Source: Argopecten irradians (lineage: Eukaryota > Mollusca > Bivalvia > Pectinida > Pectinidae). From it: a DNA stretch of 64,000 bases. The stretch spans positions 4,357,620 to 4,421,619 of the forward strand of contig NC_091135.1 of assembly GCF_041381155.1 (NCBI RefSeq). Reading direction: 5' to 3'. The notes below the pieces were generated by a model. The model was not told the origin of the DNA, did not search any database, and saw nothing but the letters and a program-made list of their open reading frames with translations. A program made the translations under genes and the position numbers. Of the stretch, positions 37,660 through 49,252 are shown one piece after another (position 1 is the stretch's first letter; each line of letters begins with the position of its first letter).

Positions 37660-40600
37660 GACATACATGAAAGCACCCAGCGCTTAATTTGAAATATATC
37701 TGTCAAAATATTGTTAATGTATCAAAACACATTAATAATTAAGTTCTGAAAATGTACATGAATGTTAACAGTTTCAGCGAAATAAAATAAGATACTTCAT
37801 ATATAGAAGAATACAGTCACCTCAATAGTAAAATGGTAGTGACATCATAAAGTAACAAAGACTGGAATTATAATGTAATTTTGAAAAAATACAGGTACAT
37901 TTGTAGTTCAAAATAATCGATATAAGGCTTCTGTAAATAATAGTTATTGAAAACCGAATATCATATTGAATCTTTCATGATAAAGGTTGATGTATATTCG
38001 ATATGTCAGTGCAGTGTCGACTAGACATTTTAATCCCTGACGCGTTTATAGATTAGAAATAGTTGTCGTTGCATTAAAAATGGATGTTATCTATAGAACG
38101 AGTGCTACCAACCGTTGAGTGCCACATTCGATCGTTCTGTAGCACTGTATATCTCATGTGTATATACAAAAATATATTACTCGTATATCGCGGAAGATCG
38201 ATCTTTAAAGCGGCTTTCAATGAACCTACCCCGACACTCTGTGTATATCGGGGGACTATAATACCCTTGAATTAGTCCCTTATAAAAGCGCCCGCCATTA
38301 TCAATGCCACGGTTGCTTAATCTTTTACACCCTTTGCGCATGTCAGTTTGACGCTTTTCGACTTCTGTCAACCTTCCCATGACAACTAGAAACATGTCTG
38401 CCTCCATTAGACTTTAACTCGGTAACTTTTAAGTTTGTTTATACCGTTACGATTCACAAGTTGTGATAAAAATTTTACAGGTGGACAATTTAACGGTAGT
38501 CTAATGGATGATAACCTGGATTTTGTTAATTGCAGGTGTTCATAGGTGAAATTCGCACAGGTAAGAATTAACTTGCTAATTATTTCATTTACCTACACTA
38601 TAAATAAGTACATGTAGTATTTATGTACCTGAATGTGTTACAATGACAGGACGTGACAGGAAAGCTATAGGATATAGGGAATTATTTAAATGTATATACT
38701 CAAAATCTCAACTCAGTCTAGAGTAAACAGGTCCATTATTATAAATGAAAAGTAAATATTGGAGCTCTCTTACTCCAAACATGAACTATTAACAATATCA
38801 GAATGAGTAACCGGTATTTATATGTTTAATATTTGATCTTGTCCGTTCGGACTTCCTCCTCCATACCCACCCCTCCTACATTGTATACTTATATACTAAT
38901 ACTTACAAAGTCCAGGCAACAGAAAAATGACTTTGGGAATATTAATACCAATATTATTTTACTCAGATTATAATTCCACATCAATGGGTTATAATGCAGA
39001 AGTTAATCATGCAATTAATTAAATAGCATTCTAATGTTTTGATAATATGCATTGTATAAGCATGGGTATTTTATCATTTAAATAATTTTTAAGCAAATTA
39101 CAATGAATTGCAATAAATATGGTAACAAATATTACTATGAATTCATAACGTTATTGGGTATTATAGGAAGACCATTCAAGTAAATTTCTGACGTTCTTCT
39201 GCTGCCCAATATGATACTAACAAACAAACTAATGAGTAATTAACATTGTTTAATCAGGGGCGCTATAATTAGTATCATAGGTACTCATTTAACTATGTTC
39301 AATGGCATACCTGTGCGGACTGGGTAATCTACCTGTGTCTTTTGTACCTGAGAGATTATATTTCGTGTCACGCAGTGATTATATCGGTGTTAGAGATAGG
39401 ACTAACGGACTACAACTTGACGCATACTTTAAAACCGATAAAATTGTGTCTTCCATTCGCATGTATCTCTAAAAAGCTGAATGTGGGACAGTTGCTATAA
39501 AACTGAAAATCTCACCCACAGACATGATCTTTATCTGGACTAAACTTCAAAATGTAACAGATAATCTATTTTTACTCATATTTTCTCGTTTTCTTTTTTT
39601 TACCATTTTTGCGTCCGAGTTCGATTTTTTTTATATATTTTTCGATTAACAGTAAATCGAATGAAATGCATTCTTTCTGGTATTTTATAACTGAAACAAT
39701 AACATTTGTTATTTAAAATTACAAAATATATGCTTGACAAACTCCATATTTAATTAAACCATTCTTGTCCATTTAAATCAAAGTACACGTATTTTGAACA
39801 TACATTTAAATCTATTGTGTCTTGAATTAAGTCTTTTAATTATCACTGGCTTGTCTAGGTATATCGCTTTCAATTGGAAATCTTTTATATGTAATTTGAT
39901 ATTTGGTGTGATAGAAAATAATTTATTTCCACAGTTTTTAATAGAATTTCTATTGTTGAAAAGAGTGGTATTTCTATCTACCGACGACATTTAGACAGTT
40001 TACGGTAGCTTTCACAGCAGGTAAAATACACAGGTATATAACGCGAACAGACTTGCAGGTAATTCCTTTTAGCTCATTGATTAACCTTTCAGTGTATTTA
40101 CATACATATCCAATTTCTAGTCAGGTAAGGGGTTTCCAGGTGTGTTTAGAATTTTGTTTAACTTTTTGCACAAACATTGAATCAAGTGATAAATCGAAGA
40201 GTATATCGAGCTGTCGTGTAATCTGTATTTCGATTTCTCCTCCACCTTGGAATGGTGGTACGAGTAATAAATAGTTTAACGAATTGATCACTACCATTCA
40301 CCTGGAATTTAAACGTCTCGATAGGCTTATACAGGTGCGTCTAAACTAATTAACCGGGTAATAATTGATAATATAATATGTCAACTTAATGGAATTCTGA
40401 AGATTTTGTGATAATATTTTGTTTATTTCATTTAAATTTTCTTAACAGGAGGGATATGTTTACATATGAGTATCTTGAATTCTCTTTACTATTACCTGTG
40501 TTGCACCGAGAGTACTATAGGTTATATAAGACTCAATCGAGTTTTCGGGTGGTTTTCTGTCAAAACATAACTATCAAAAGATAATTATCAAGAATGAGTG

Positions 40601-41190
40601 CAATGGTTGTGCAGTAGTGCTGACTGTATGAAGAACTCTGTAATTGATTTCTTGCTCATTGTAACATATACATTGTATGTATTGATCGTAAAAAAGAGAG
40701 TCTAAACTTACAAAGACGTAGAGGGTACAAGGCAGTATTGTGTCGTCACAGATCCACGAAAGAAATCAATTGGAATAAAAAAAACATCCCTTCTCCCTTG
40801 TATATGAATTGAATTAAGACACAAAGTTCAAATGTCCCTTTCATTTTTTATGCTTTAAACCAAAAGGATAAAATCATTTGCCACATGTTATAAGAACCTA
40901 TCATGAATGAAGCCATCTCCTTACAAAGTTCCATAGACAGCAGATAGACTGGTAACATATTTTCCTGGTCCTAGTACCCGATGGAAATACTGCATTGGTT
41001 GGGTATTTTAATTTGCCAAATTGTCTTTACGCATTTTTATTGCATACACTGACCATACAACCCCTTCTCCACCATCACCAACGCCATCGATCCATGTTCA
41101 GTTGGTAAGCGGCATGTGAGTATGAGCGACTCTTTGTTCGTCCACTTTATCATATTGTTTGTAGATCTAATTGCTATTCTGTTTTATTTC
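37660..41190. other. Intergenic stretch upstream of the four-exon gene
   Basis: No coding exon was recognised. A TATAAAAG lies at about 38281 but no gene start follows. AGCAGGTAAAAT near 40017 is a donor-like site that could end a non-coding first exon of the gene at 41251, which itself begins behind an acceptor; nothing else supports this. Confidence 0.35.
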
Positions 41191-41250
41191 AGCACAACAA
41201 TGAGATAAATACAAAGACTCTATCTCGGACAAAGTAAAACCGACGGCATA

Positions 41251-43566
41251 ATGATGAGCGGTTCATCCTCGGTAATGTCCGATGTCGCCAGGTACCAAAT
41301 AGGGCGATCGGACAGCTCCGCGAGCAGCCTCTCGATGCATCCATTTGGATTTGACTCAAAGACAAAATACGACGCCAACGAATCACTAATAACAATACGA
41401 AGTAACAATTTCGCCAAAAAGGAATTAGAAAAAGACGATGATATTTGGAAACGTCCACCTCCAGATTTTCGACCTCAGAAGTTCGCGCCGCATCCACCGA
41501 AGCGAAACACAAGAGATTCTATGCAACCGTGGCGGTATGGAACATTTCCTGGTGAACACGTGTTTGTAAAGAAACCTGACCAAAAAGTAATTCCTAAAAT
41601 TTTAATGCCCAAAAAGCCACCAGAAGGACGAATAATCACACAATTCCATATAGATCGGCCATTCACTGCTAAGAAGAAATTCGTAAGGGAAGGCATGTTC
41701 AAACCGGAAATGTATGTGAATCCGACCGAGCACGACTTTAGAGGGGTAAGACTGATACGTCCATATATTGTATATATTGGCTTCTTTCATTGTCAACTTT
41801 GTGTTTCTTGCATGTAAAATTAAGAATAGACTGCGTTTGAGTAACTATGTATGGTGCCACACGTCAATGGATATTAAATGCGATGTAAAAATTATAACAG
41901 TATTGAAACAAAATAAATGCGTTCATTGGCTTATTTTTATAAAAGTTTACTTACGTTTAAGCAAGAATTTTGCAAACCATTCTAAAAGCTGTCAATGTTA
42001 GATCGTAGTGACAGCGTTTTACAATTAATATTTGTATACGCAGCCATTTTGCGAGAGAGTATTGCGATAAAACACATCTTTAAATATTTACCGAATTAGT
42101 CATTTCTGTTCACTTTAGGAATTGTTTCTGTTAACAACTTATCTGCTCCTTCTTTTTAAATTTTTGTTTACTCCCTTATCGTCTCAATATGTCACTGGGT
42201 ATTGAAAATCAGCAGAAGACCAAAACAGCTATGCATTGCTGCATTTCAATAAGAGACAGTTGATCATATAACCTCCGTACGAGATGATATCTCCTTGATT
42301 CACCTAACTAGAGTAATACCAATGTGCATGTATTATTAATTTACATTTCAGTATCCACCTATCAAGAAGTTTGGTCTACCAGAATTTACAACGCACGACG
42401 AACCGGACCCCTTCGATATATACTTCAACACAGAGCGACTTAACATTAGTAAGTATGTAGATGGGGATTTGTTCAATCCTAAACTTGACAACTTCTGGCG
42501 GTTAATGGGACGTGGAACAAAATATTACTTTAGAAATTATTATTGTTATCAAGCAGCAATGGTAAACCACCATGATAAGCGAGCATATGACCATGTTGAT
42601 TGATAAAATGTTTCACAACAATTAAATGAAACTGATAGTTCAAAGAAATGATTTGTTTCGATTAAGGAGATTTTATTGGTTTACATACAGTAATGGATAA
42701 AGAGATAAAAAGTATCTCGGGCAGAAGAAGCACATTCTTTCCAAGATTTTTTTAATTTGGATTGATAAGGAAATAGATGTTTATTTGATGCATATGTATT
42801 GAAGTTCTTCCCCATCTAGTTTGAGGTCCTAGCTCAGTGACGTGTGATTTCAACAAGCTGTGCATTCTAAAAGACTAAATAATAACCCCGCATTAATTTT
42901 GCAGTTCACGGCGAGCCACTAGAAAGAGCTGTTGATCGCAATATTAAAGGACTGCAAATGGCGCCGCCCGTACATCTGCTGCCAAAATGGGAGAGACAGT
43001 TAATCTTAGACCAGGAACCATACCCAACGAAACCTGGCGAGTTCAATGTAAGTTGTTGTAAGATCTTTGACCAGTTTGTCAATACGCCCATGCAGTTTGT
43101 GTGCTATATCATTCTCTGTGGAAAAGTTGTTCGCGTTAACACAACAACAGCGTGTATCATCAACGCTTTAGCATTTCGGTTGAAATTTCTGGAAAAGGGT
43201 TGACCTGAAAACGGATCTAACTTGGTATATCTTTAACAGTTTGTTCGAGATATTCTTAACATTGATAGAAAGGTTACATATACACAATAACGAGCTTCTT
43301 TGGATTTCTGAATGAGAAAGTCCTCGCCCTTGAAGGACGGTTATTGATGATTTCAGATTGTGTAAGTTCTATTGAAATGTAAAATTAAAACCTTTAAATG
43401 ATTTATGACTTTCATATAGTCATTGTTATGCTTTCCTTTTTCACAGCGCCATCGTTTACGGTTCAGACCAGCACGTAGTGCGTTCATGGAGAGAGTGACC
43501 CGCACCCTGGACATGAACTGGGCTAAAGAACGATTAGATCAAGCATTGAAGCAAGCACAAAGCTGA
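41251..43566 (+). CDS. Unrecognised 284-residue basic protein, four coding exons (possibly axonemal)
   Basis: Coding exons are 41251-41745, 42352-42448, 42905-43047 and 43447-43566, with standard borders and matching phases (0, 1, 0), ending in TGA. An acceptor at 41191-41192 shows a 5' leader intron. A second ATG follows immediately as codon 2. The protein starts MMSGSSSVMSDVARY and is rich in Lys, Arg and Pro. Motif-like stretches include DIWKRPPPDFRPQKFAPHPP, PWRYGTFPGEHVFVKKP, HIDRPFTAKKKFV, KFGLPEFTTHDEPDPFDIYF, LPKWERQLILDQEPYPTKPG and RHRLRFRPARSAFMERVTRT. There is no signal peptide, membrane segment or enzyme motif. Short Pro/Trp/Tyr/Arg-rich proteins of this style are often microtubule inner or sperm-tail proteins; SPMIP7/SPATA48 came to mind but I cannot confirm it. 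Confidence 0.8.
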
Positions 43567-45768
43567 GGATAATTTCTTCATAGAGACTTTTAATGTTGTG
43601 TTATTTAATTAATTTCACTAATGAATTAAGATAAAATGAGTTACAGTTAAGTGTTGTCATGGGTATACCTCATCTTTTGTTAGCAAATCAGACATTTTCG
43701 GGTTTGAATACATCGAAAGAGTCTCAGGTAGAAGTTAGCAGTTATTGATAATATTAGTTGACATCTTGATAAAACATAAATGCTATTTTTTAGATACAAG
43801 GACTCATGAAAGCTGTCCTCTTTTCATATCTTTAAAATATGGGCTAGTAACCCATGTTTTAAAGTTTTTGAAGTGAAGATTAATGACATGGCAGGCTTTC
43901 CTGATTTTTCAAGCAGTATTACTAAAATGTGTGATGTCTTTAGTACTTGAGAGAGTTAACTTATATATATGCTTCGCGTCTTTTAAGCTTATGTTTGTTA
44001 TAGCTAAACTCGTTTTCATAATGAATGTAATACTTTAGACAATGTATAAGTAGCATAAGCATAGTTCTCCATATGGGAGGACTGAAACTTTGTTTAGGTA
44101 TCTATGGAGTTATTCCCCTTTAATGTAATATGTTGATGTGTTCAGTTTGTATATTTATGATGTACACACCCTGTGGGTAAAACTATCTGTGATATCTCAA
44201 AAGGAAAAATACCTTTCCTGTTTTACTTTTAAACCATGTTACTGATAGTGTCTTGTTCCAAATGTAGTTCTAGAATTAAACTCTCAGAATATCTAAGTGA
44301 TCAAGAACGCGTTATTGATGTTTAGATATAACATTCGTATACATAATGGCAGTGCATCGAAAGATTTGATTGTGTTTTGTTCTTTCACATTGACTGTATG
44401 CAGCGTAACCAAATCATGCACATTCGTTTAGAATTACACAATACATGTATTATCGGGCTTTTGAATATTTATTCTGCACCTGACTCATTGAATAATTATT
44501 GAAAGTGTTATTGCAGCAATGAACGTCAGCATACTTTCGTGCTATTAAAAGGCACATCCGGAGAGCTTTCACCGGAAACGATTTATTGATTACACTATTT
44601 AGTTTATAATTGGACCTCTTTACAGAAGAGTTTCAATGTTAAGTAGAGAAAATCAATAACTGCTTACTGTATGACTAGGAAAGCAATGTCGAATCAATCA
44701 GAAAGTGAAAAGTAAATATTAACCAGTTTAGCATGCTTCTGCAGGTTTGAGCGTTCTTCTCTGAAAGTGGGAAAAAATGAAAGCATAATTGTAAGAGACA
44801 GAAACTGCTTCTTAATTCATTTTACTTAGATTTGAAATTTTTATCATGAATTTTAATTTTCTGATTTTGTCTGAATACAACAACATTGTAGATTTGTACA
44901 GGTAAACCAGTAGGCTCTGTTGAAGTATTCGTTTAAAATGTTTATTTATCGAAACATAACATTTTTGATCGGTGAACAGAAATTCTGGTTGTACCCAAAT
45001 TTCCATGGCTACCTGCGCTTGTAGATACATTGTACAATAGTACCGTATGTAATGTTACAGTACATATACAGTATTTCAGTATTATGCTACCTTGGATATT
45101 TGAACTATGAGACTAAGTTCTACCAATGTCAGTATATACATTACGTGATATGTTAATACTCTGCTGGTAATTGCTCAGTATTTGCTTTTAGTAACGAAAT
45201 ATTCTTAATTCGCCTACTTTGTATGTTTTCGCTGCTTTTAAAGGAGTGAGCGTTCAGAATATTTACGCGGAAATAAGTAAATGGTATACGTATAGATGCT
45301 TGATCTACTTGTTTTCATAGAATAGGAAGAATTTATGAAGTTATTAAGTTTTGTGCCAGAATTTTATGGTGAAATATTAATTAAACTTTACAGAATGCAT
45401 TATTTGTGTTGTAGGACATAATGACACATTACGGTGCGTCAGACCTTGTACAATTGGATGTAATATGAATTCGTTAAAGTGCCAAACACACCAATTTAAA
45501 TGTAGGTCCTAAGCAAAAAAGAACGATATGTCATTTGTAAAAGTATTTTTGATTGGTTGATATAATTGCGTTATATAGCCTGAAGGGAAAAAATCGGTTT
45601 TATTGGAAGCGAATATAATAAGGTGTAAACAAGATTGTTGGAGTATGATTTTAAGTTATGTGTACTAAATGAATTAGTTTTAATTTAGTAAAATGGATAT
45701 AGAAATCTCTAAATACTCCGATACCGTATTCAAGTTCATCCATTAATGGAACGAGTACTCTTAAAACA
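43567..45768. other. 3' flank of the four-exon gene, no further gene recognised
   Basis: Presumably begins with the 3' untranslated region. It is AT-rich; no exon, hairpin element or SINE was recognised. Confidence 0.4.
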
Positions 45769-46392
45769 TTAATTGCAGAATTTCAAAAACTCTTTCTTCA
45801 GGCCGTCGTTGTAAAGTACGATGTAAAGAGCGATAACTCTTGCAATGCAGTTGTTGATAAATTGACCAATGTACAGTTTTGGAGAAAATAACCGCTTTAA
45901 CCGCGGCTTGTCGGCTTCACATAGAACCATCAAAGATACAAAATGTAGTTTTGTATTAAAGCCGAAAGGTAACAAACCCCAAACACATAACATAATAGAA
46001 AACATTACGGTAATCTCTCTTTTAAGGTACATGTATGTTGTATCATGTTTCTCCAGCATTAAATGTTTTAATCCTATTTATTTTGTCTGTTCATGTGATT
46101 TAGATATGTATTTTGTATCAAAATTAATGGTTGTGTAAATACATATATCTAATATAAAGAATAATATTTTGTTACTTAATACATTTATTTTATTACATAT
46201 TTGTGTTTGTTGTTTATAATCCTGAACTCCTAAAGATATGACTGTAGACTCTGTATTGTCAGACTGGGTATTTTCATCCTTGATGTTCCCTCCAGTTTGA
46301 GGTTGTCCAGGGGTGTAGAGATCATAAGTGATCGGAACCATTGGAGTATCGAGGATGGAGTCTTTTATCAATCCGAAATTACGATTTGACAA
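45769..46392 (-). pseudogene. Fragment resembling TM6-TM7 of a class A GPCR
   Basis: On the minus strand, 45769-46059 reads LKREITVMFSIMLCVWGLLP and continues to a second hydrophobic helix ending NCIARVIALYIVLYNDGLKK followed by EFLKFCN and a stop. The layout is a basic residue-led helix with C-x-x-x-x-L-P, a connecting loop, then an N-x-x-x-x-x-x-x-Y helix and a short basic tail, as in rhodopsin-like receptors; the NPxxY proline is absent. Upstream on the same strand, about 46180-46392, a hydrophilic Gln/Asn/Thr-rich frame could be a third intracellular loop, separated by an AT-rich interruption (an intron or decay). TM1-TM5 were not found upstream, where a SINE tail and a MITE lie. A truncated receptor gene is the most economical reading. 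Confidence 0.45.
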
Positions 46393-46448
46393 TTTGTCCG
46401 AGTTCTTTATACCAAGTAATTAACACCCTGTCACTGCCATTTATGATT

Positions 46449-46505
46449 CCATGTCCTTACATGGTCCTGACTGTTAATAGGACGTAAACATTAAACAAAC
46501 AAACC
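46449..46505 (+). repeat. SINE 3' tail fragment
   Basis: GTCCTGACTGTTAATAGGAC followed by GTAAACATTAAACAAACAAA and CC matches the 3' end of the window's SINE family. Only the tail is clear. It sits just upstream, on the receptor's strand, of the GPCR-like fragment and may mark where that gene was broken. Confidence 0.5.
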
Positions 46506-46577
46506 ATTTGGGATAACTTGGAATAACGAAATGCTATTCTTCTTACTGTAACATGCCTTGTCTTTTTAAATTGCTGA

Positions 46578-46945
46578 CATTTAAAGATGCTCCACCGCTG
46601 ACATATAGTATTTTTTCACTATCAAAAACAACAACAGACGATTTAGTATTTTTCTTCAGTTACAAAAGTTACTTACTTTACACCATTACCACCATTGAAA
46701 TGTTTGAGCTTCTAATTTTACTTCAAGTTAAAATATGAAAAATAATTAGTTGCATCCCGAAAAAAAAATCCGTAGCACTATATCCTTTATAGAATGAAGT
46801 AATGATTGCACATGCACCAAAGGCGAAATAAATTATTTTATATTATTTTTGTGTTAATTAGACATAAACGTACACGATTAAACGCCAATTATTGTTCAAA
46901 TGATGAATATCATTTATGTCCTGTCGGCGGTGAAGCATCTTCAAG
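46578..46945 (-). mobile_element. About 360-bp MITE, family copy 1 (inverted orientation)
   Basis: Left end TTTAAAGATGCTCCACCGCT followed by GACAT; right end TGTCGGCGGTGAAGCATCTT. The interior, including GCATGTGCAATCATTACTTC in reverse and AACACCAATTATTG in reverse, matches the copies at 59858-60214 and 62374-62745 on the opposite strand. Short open frames inside are incidental. This copy has more substitutions in its right terminal repeat than the other two. Confidence 0.8.
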
Positions 46946-47089
46946 TTAGTAAAACGACGATTTTACATCTCCAATACGTTACCTTGTAGTTTGTGTTACA
47001 TACTCAACTGACAGCGTTATTTCATATAAACGATTTGCAGTCGTCATCCATTCTGTGCGTTGCCAATTAACATTTAGTTATATGGTATA

Positions 47090-47128
47090 TAAATAAATAA
47101 CTATTTAAATAAATAAATAAATAAATAA
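47090..47128. repeat. AAAT microsatellite
   Basis: A run of AAAT/AAATA repeats, about eight to nine units with one TTTA interruption. Confidence 0.85.
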
Positions 47129-48425
47129 GGAAGTTGATAGTACATTTCTGCTTATGTTCGTAATAATGAAAAGCTGATTTTTCAAACAACAATTTCAAAG
47201 AAATTAACGAATTAGATAATCATACAAAACAAAAGACAGCATATATCTATTTTATATTAATGTCTGTTTATTATTTCCATATATACAGATATCACATATA
47301 TCACAGAATTCCGAGCTCTCTCCTATAGATTGGGACTACACACGTGAAGATTACCCATCTGTATACTGTTAACCTGCTTGTTGGACATATATTCTATACC
47401 ATTACTTATATATATTTATATCCAGGAAAACCACCAGTGTTGAAAGGGTAAAAACTAAATCAAATATTGTCTTAGATCTTTGATACAAATTTTTTATTTA
47501 TTTATTTATTCATTTTTGTTTATTTACGTTTTTTGTTATATTTCTTTCCTTCCTGAATAGACGTCTAATTTCGATCACCGGATTTTAAAATATATGTAAT
47601 ATTTCTTGTTCTCGACAGCATGTCGCTCAAATTACGTGACCTTTTTCAAAGTTCTTTTTTCCTTCCGTTAATTAAGATGACAAATGTATTGCTAACAATT
47701 ATAAAGTTGATAGTAATTCTTTCCTTTTTCTGCCATCAAATTCTACGAAATTAAGTAAATTATATTGCATTGAAATTTTCTAGAGCTTGACTTGTACACA
47801 TGAGTACGGATAGAGGCGGTAAATATCGAATTACCTCTTGACATGTATCTATCTTAATTTTATGTTAAATAACAACATGTTTTATGTATGCAAATATACG
47901 TAATGGTTGGGATAGTAGATAGGTTTAGGAATATAGAGATGTAATACATAAAAGGATTTTGATGAATAAAAAGTGTAGTAATGACCTTGTTTTTCATGGA
48001 TTCCTGAGAATATATATTCTCATTGATTAACTGTTAACGAAAATGAGCAAAGTAATAAACTGCAAAGGGTTTCACTTGTAAAAGTAATGGTTGGGAATTT
48101 GCTTAAAACATCTACTGCAAAACTGAGACAAGTAAAACCCATCGAACAGAAGAACCAACATGTACCAAGTATTACGAGTGAAGTATACCGGTACTGCTTT
48201 GATCATTTTTTGGCGAAAAATATCAGTCAATCAAAATAGTAATGGGAAAATAGGCAGCAAGTAGCCCAATATAAGCAACTATAAGGTTATATGATCTCAT
48301 TTCTCATTCTTTTGTGTATATATAAGGTTATATATAATAAGGTTATATGATTTCATTTCTCATTCTTTTTATGTAAACTTTCATGCTACTTCTATGCAAA
48401 TTGGAACGTATTGATTTATTTTATA

Positions 48426-48850
48426 TTAACTGAATAGCATGTCATATATTTACTGAATAACATGCTACATGTATATATTAACTGGATAACACGCCATATA
48501 TTTACTGAATAATATCATAAATATGTCATATATTTCCTAAATAACATGTCATATACTTACTGAATAATATCATTAATATGTCATATATTTCCTAAATAAT
48601 ATGTCATATATTTACTGAATAACAAGTCATATACTTACTGAATAACACGCCATATATTTACTGAATAATATCATAAATATGTCATATATTTCCTAAATAA
48701 TATGTCATATATTTACTGAATAACAAGTCATATACTTTACTGAATAACATACAATATATTTACAGAAAAACATACAATTTATAAACAGAATAACATACAA
48801 TATATTTACTAAATAACATGCCATATATTTACTGAAAAACACAACAGATA
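48426..48850. repeat. AT-rich tandem array of about 23-26-bp units
   Basis: Units of the form ATGTCATATATTTACTGAATAAC recur about 16 times with variants CATGCC, ACAAGTC and TTTCCTAAAT. A higher-order block of about 120 bases containing the ATATCATAAATATGTC variant occurs three times. It lies between the GPCR-like fragment and the 3' end of the aldo-keto reductase gene. No coding capacity. Confidence 0.8.
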
Positions 48851-49252
48851 AAATATAACTGATTCCTACATTTATTTAGGAAATAAACAAAATTCTGCAT
48901 CAACCAAAAAGGTGAAAGTGGTGCTATTGTAGTGATCATATATAACGAAATTCATATCAATGAAATGGACATTATCTATGACTTTTTATCGACTTATGAT
49001 TACAAATGCGAGATTTTGTTGAAATCAACTCTATCGGAAGGAATTCATGACCTGACACCAAAACGGCAAGGCAAGGTGATACAGTAGTGGGACAGGTCAA
49101 AGTGCAAATGTTAATCGTAAATGTTGCATTGATAAGAATTGGCAGTGGTGGTCTATTAATATAAACTGTTACAAAGTCGTTGTCGTCGTCCTGCTGCAGT
49201 AAGGCAAGATTGGCATAGTCGTCTCCACATCAAGTTCTCCACGTCTCTACGT

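Larger units (their letters stand above)
46946..49252. other. 3' flank of the aldo-keto reductase gene, tandem repeats only
   Basis: Apart from the AAAT run and the 23-26-bp array, this stretch is AT-rich with no recognised exon. TATAAGGTTATATGATYTCATTTCTCATTC is partly duplicated near 48281 and 48338. Confidence 0.4.

Noticed and set aside
38279-38410. TATAAAAG followed by a short reading frame as a promoter and gene
   Set aside because: The downstream frames are on the other strand or motif-free; no splice or start context supports a gene.
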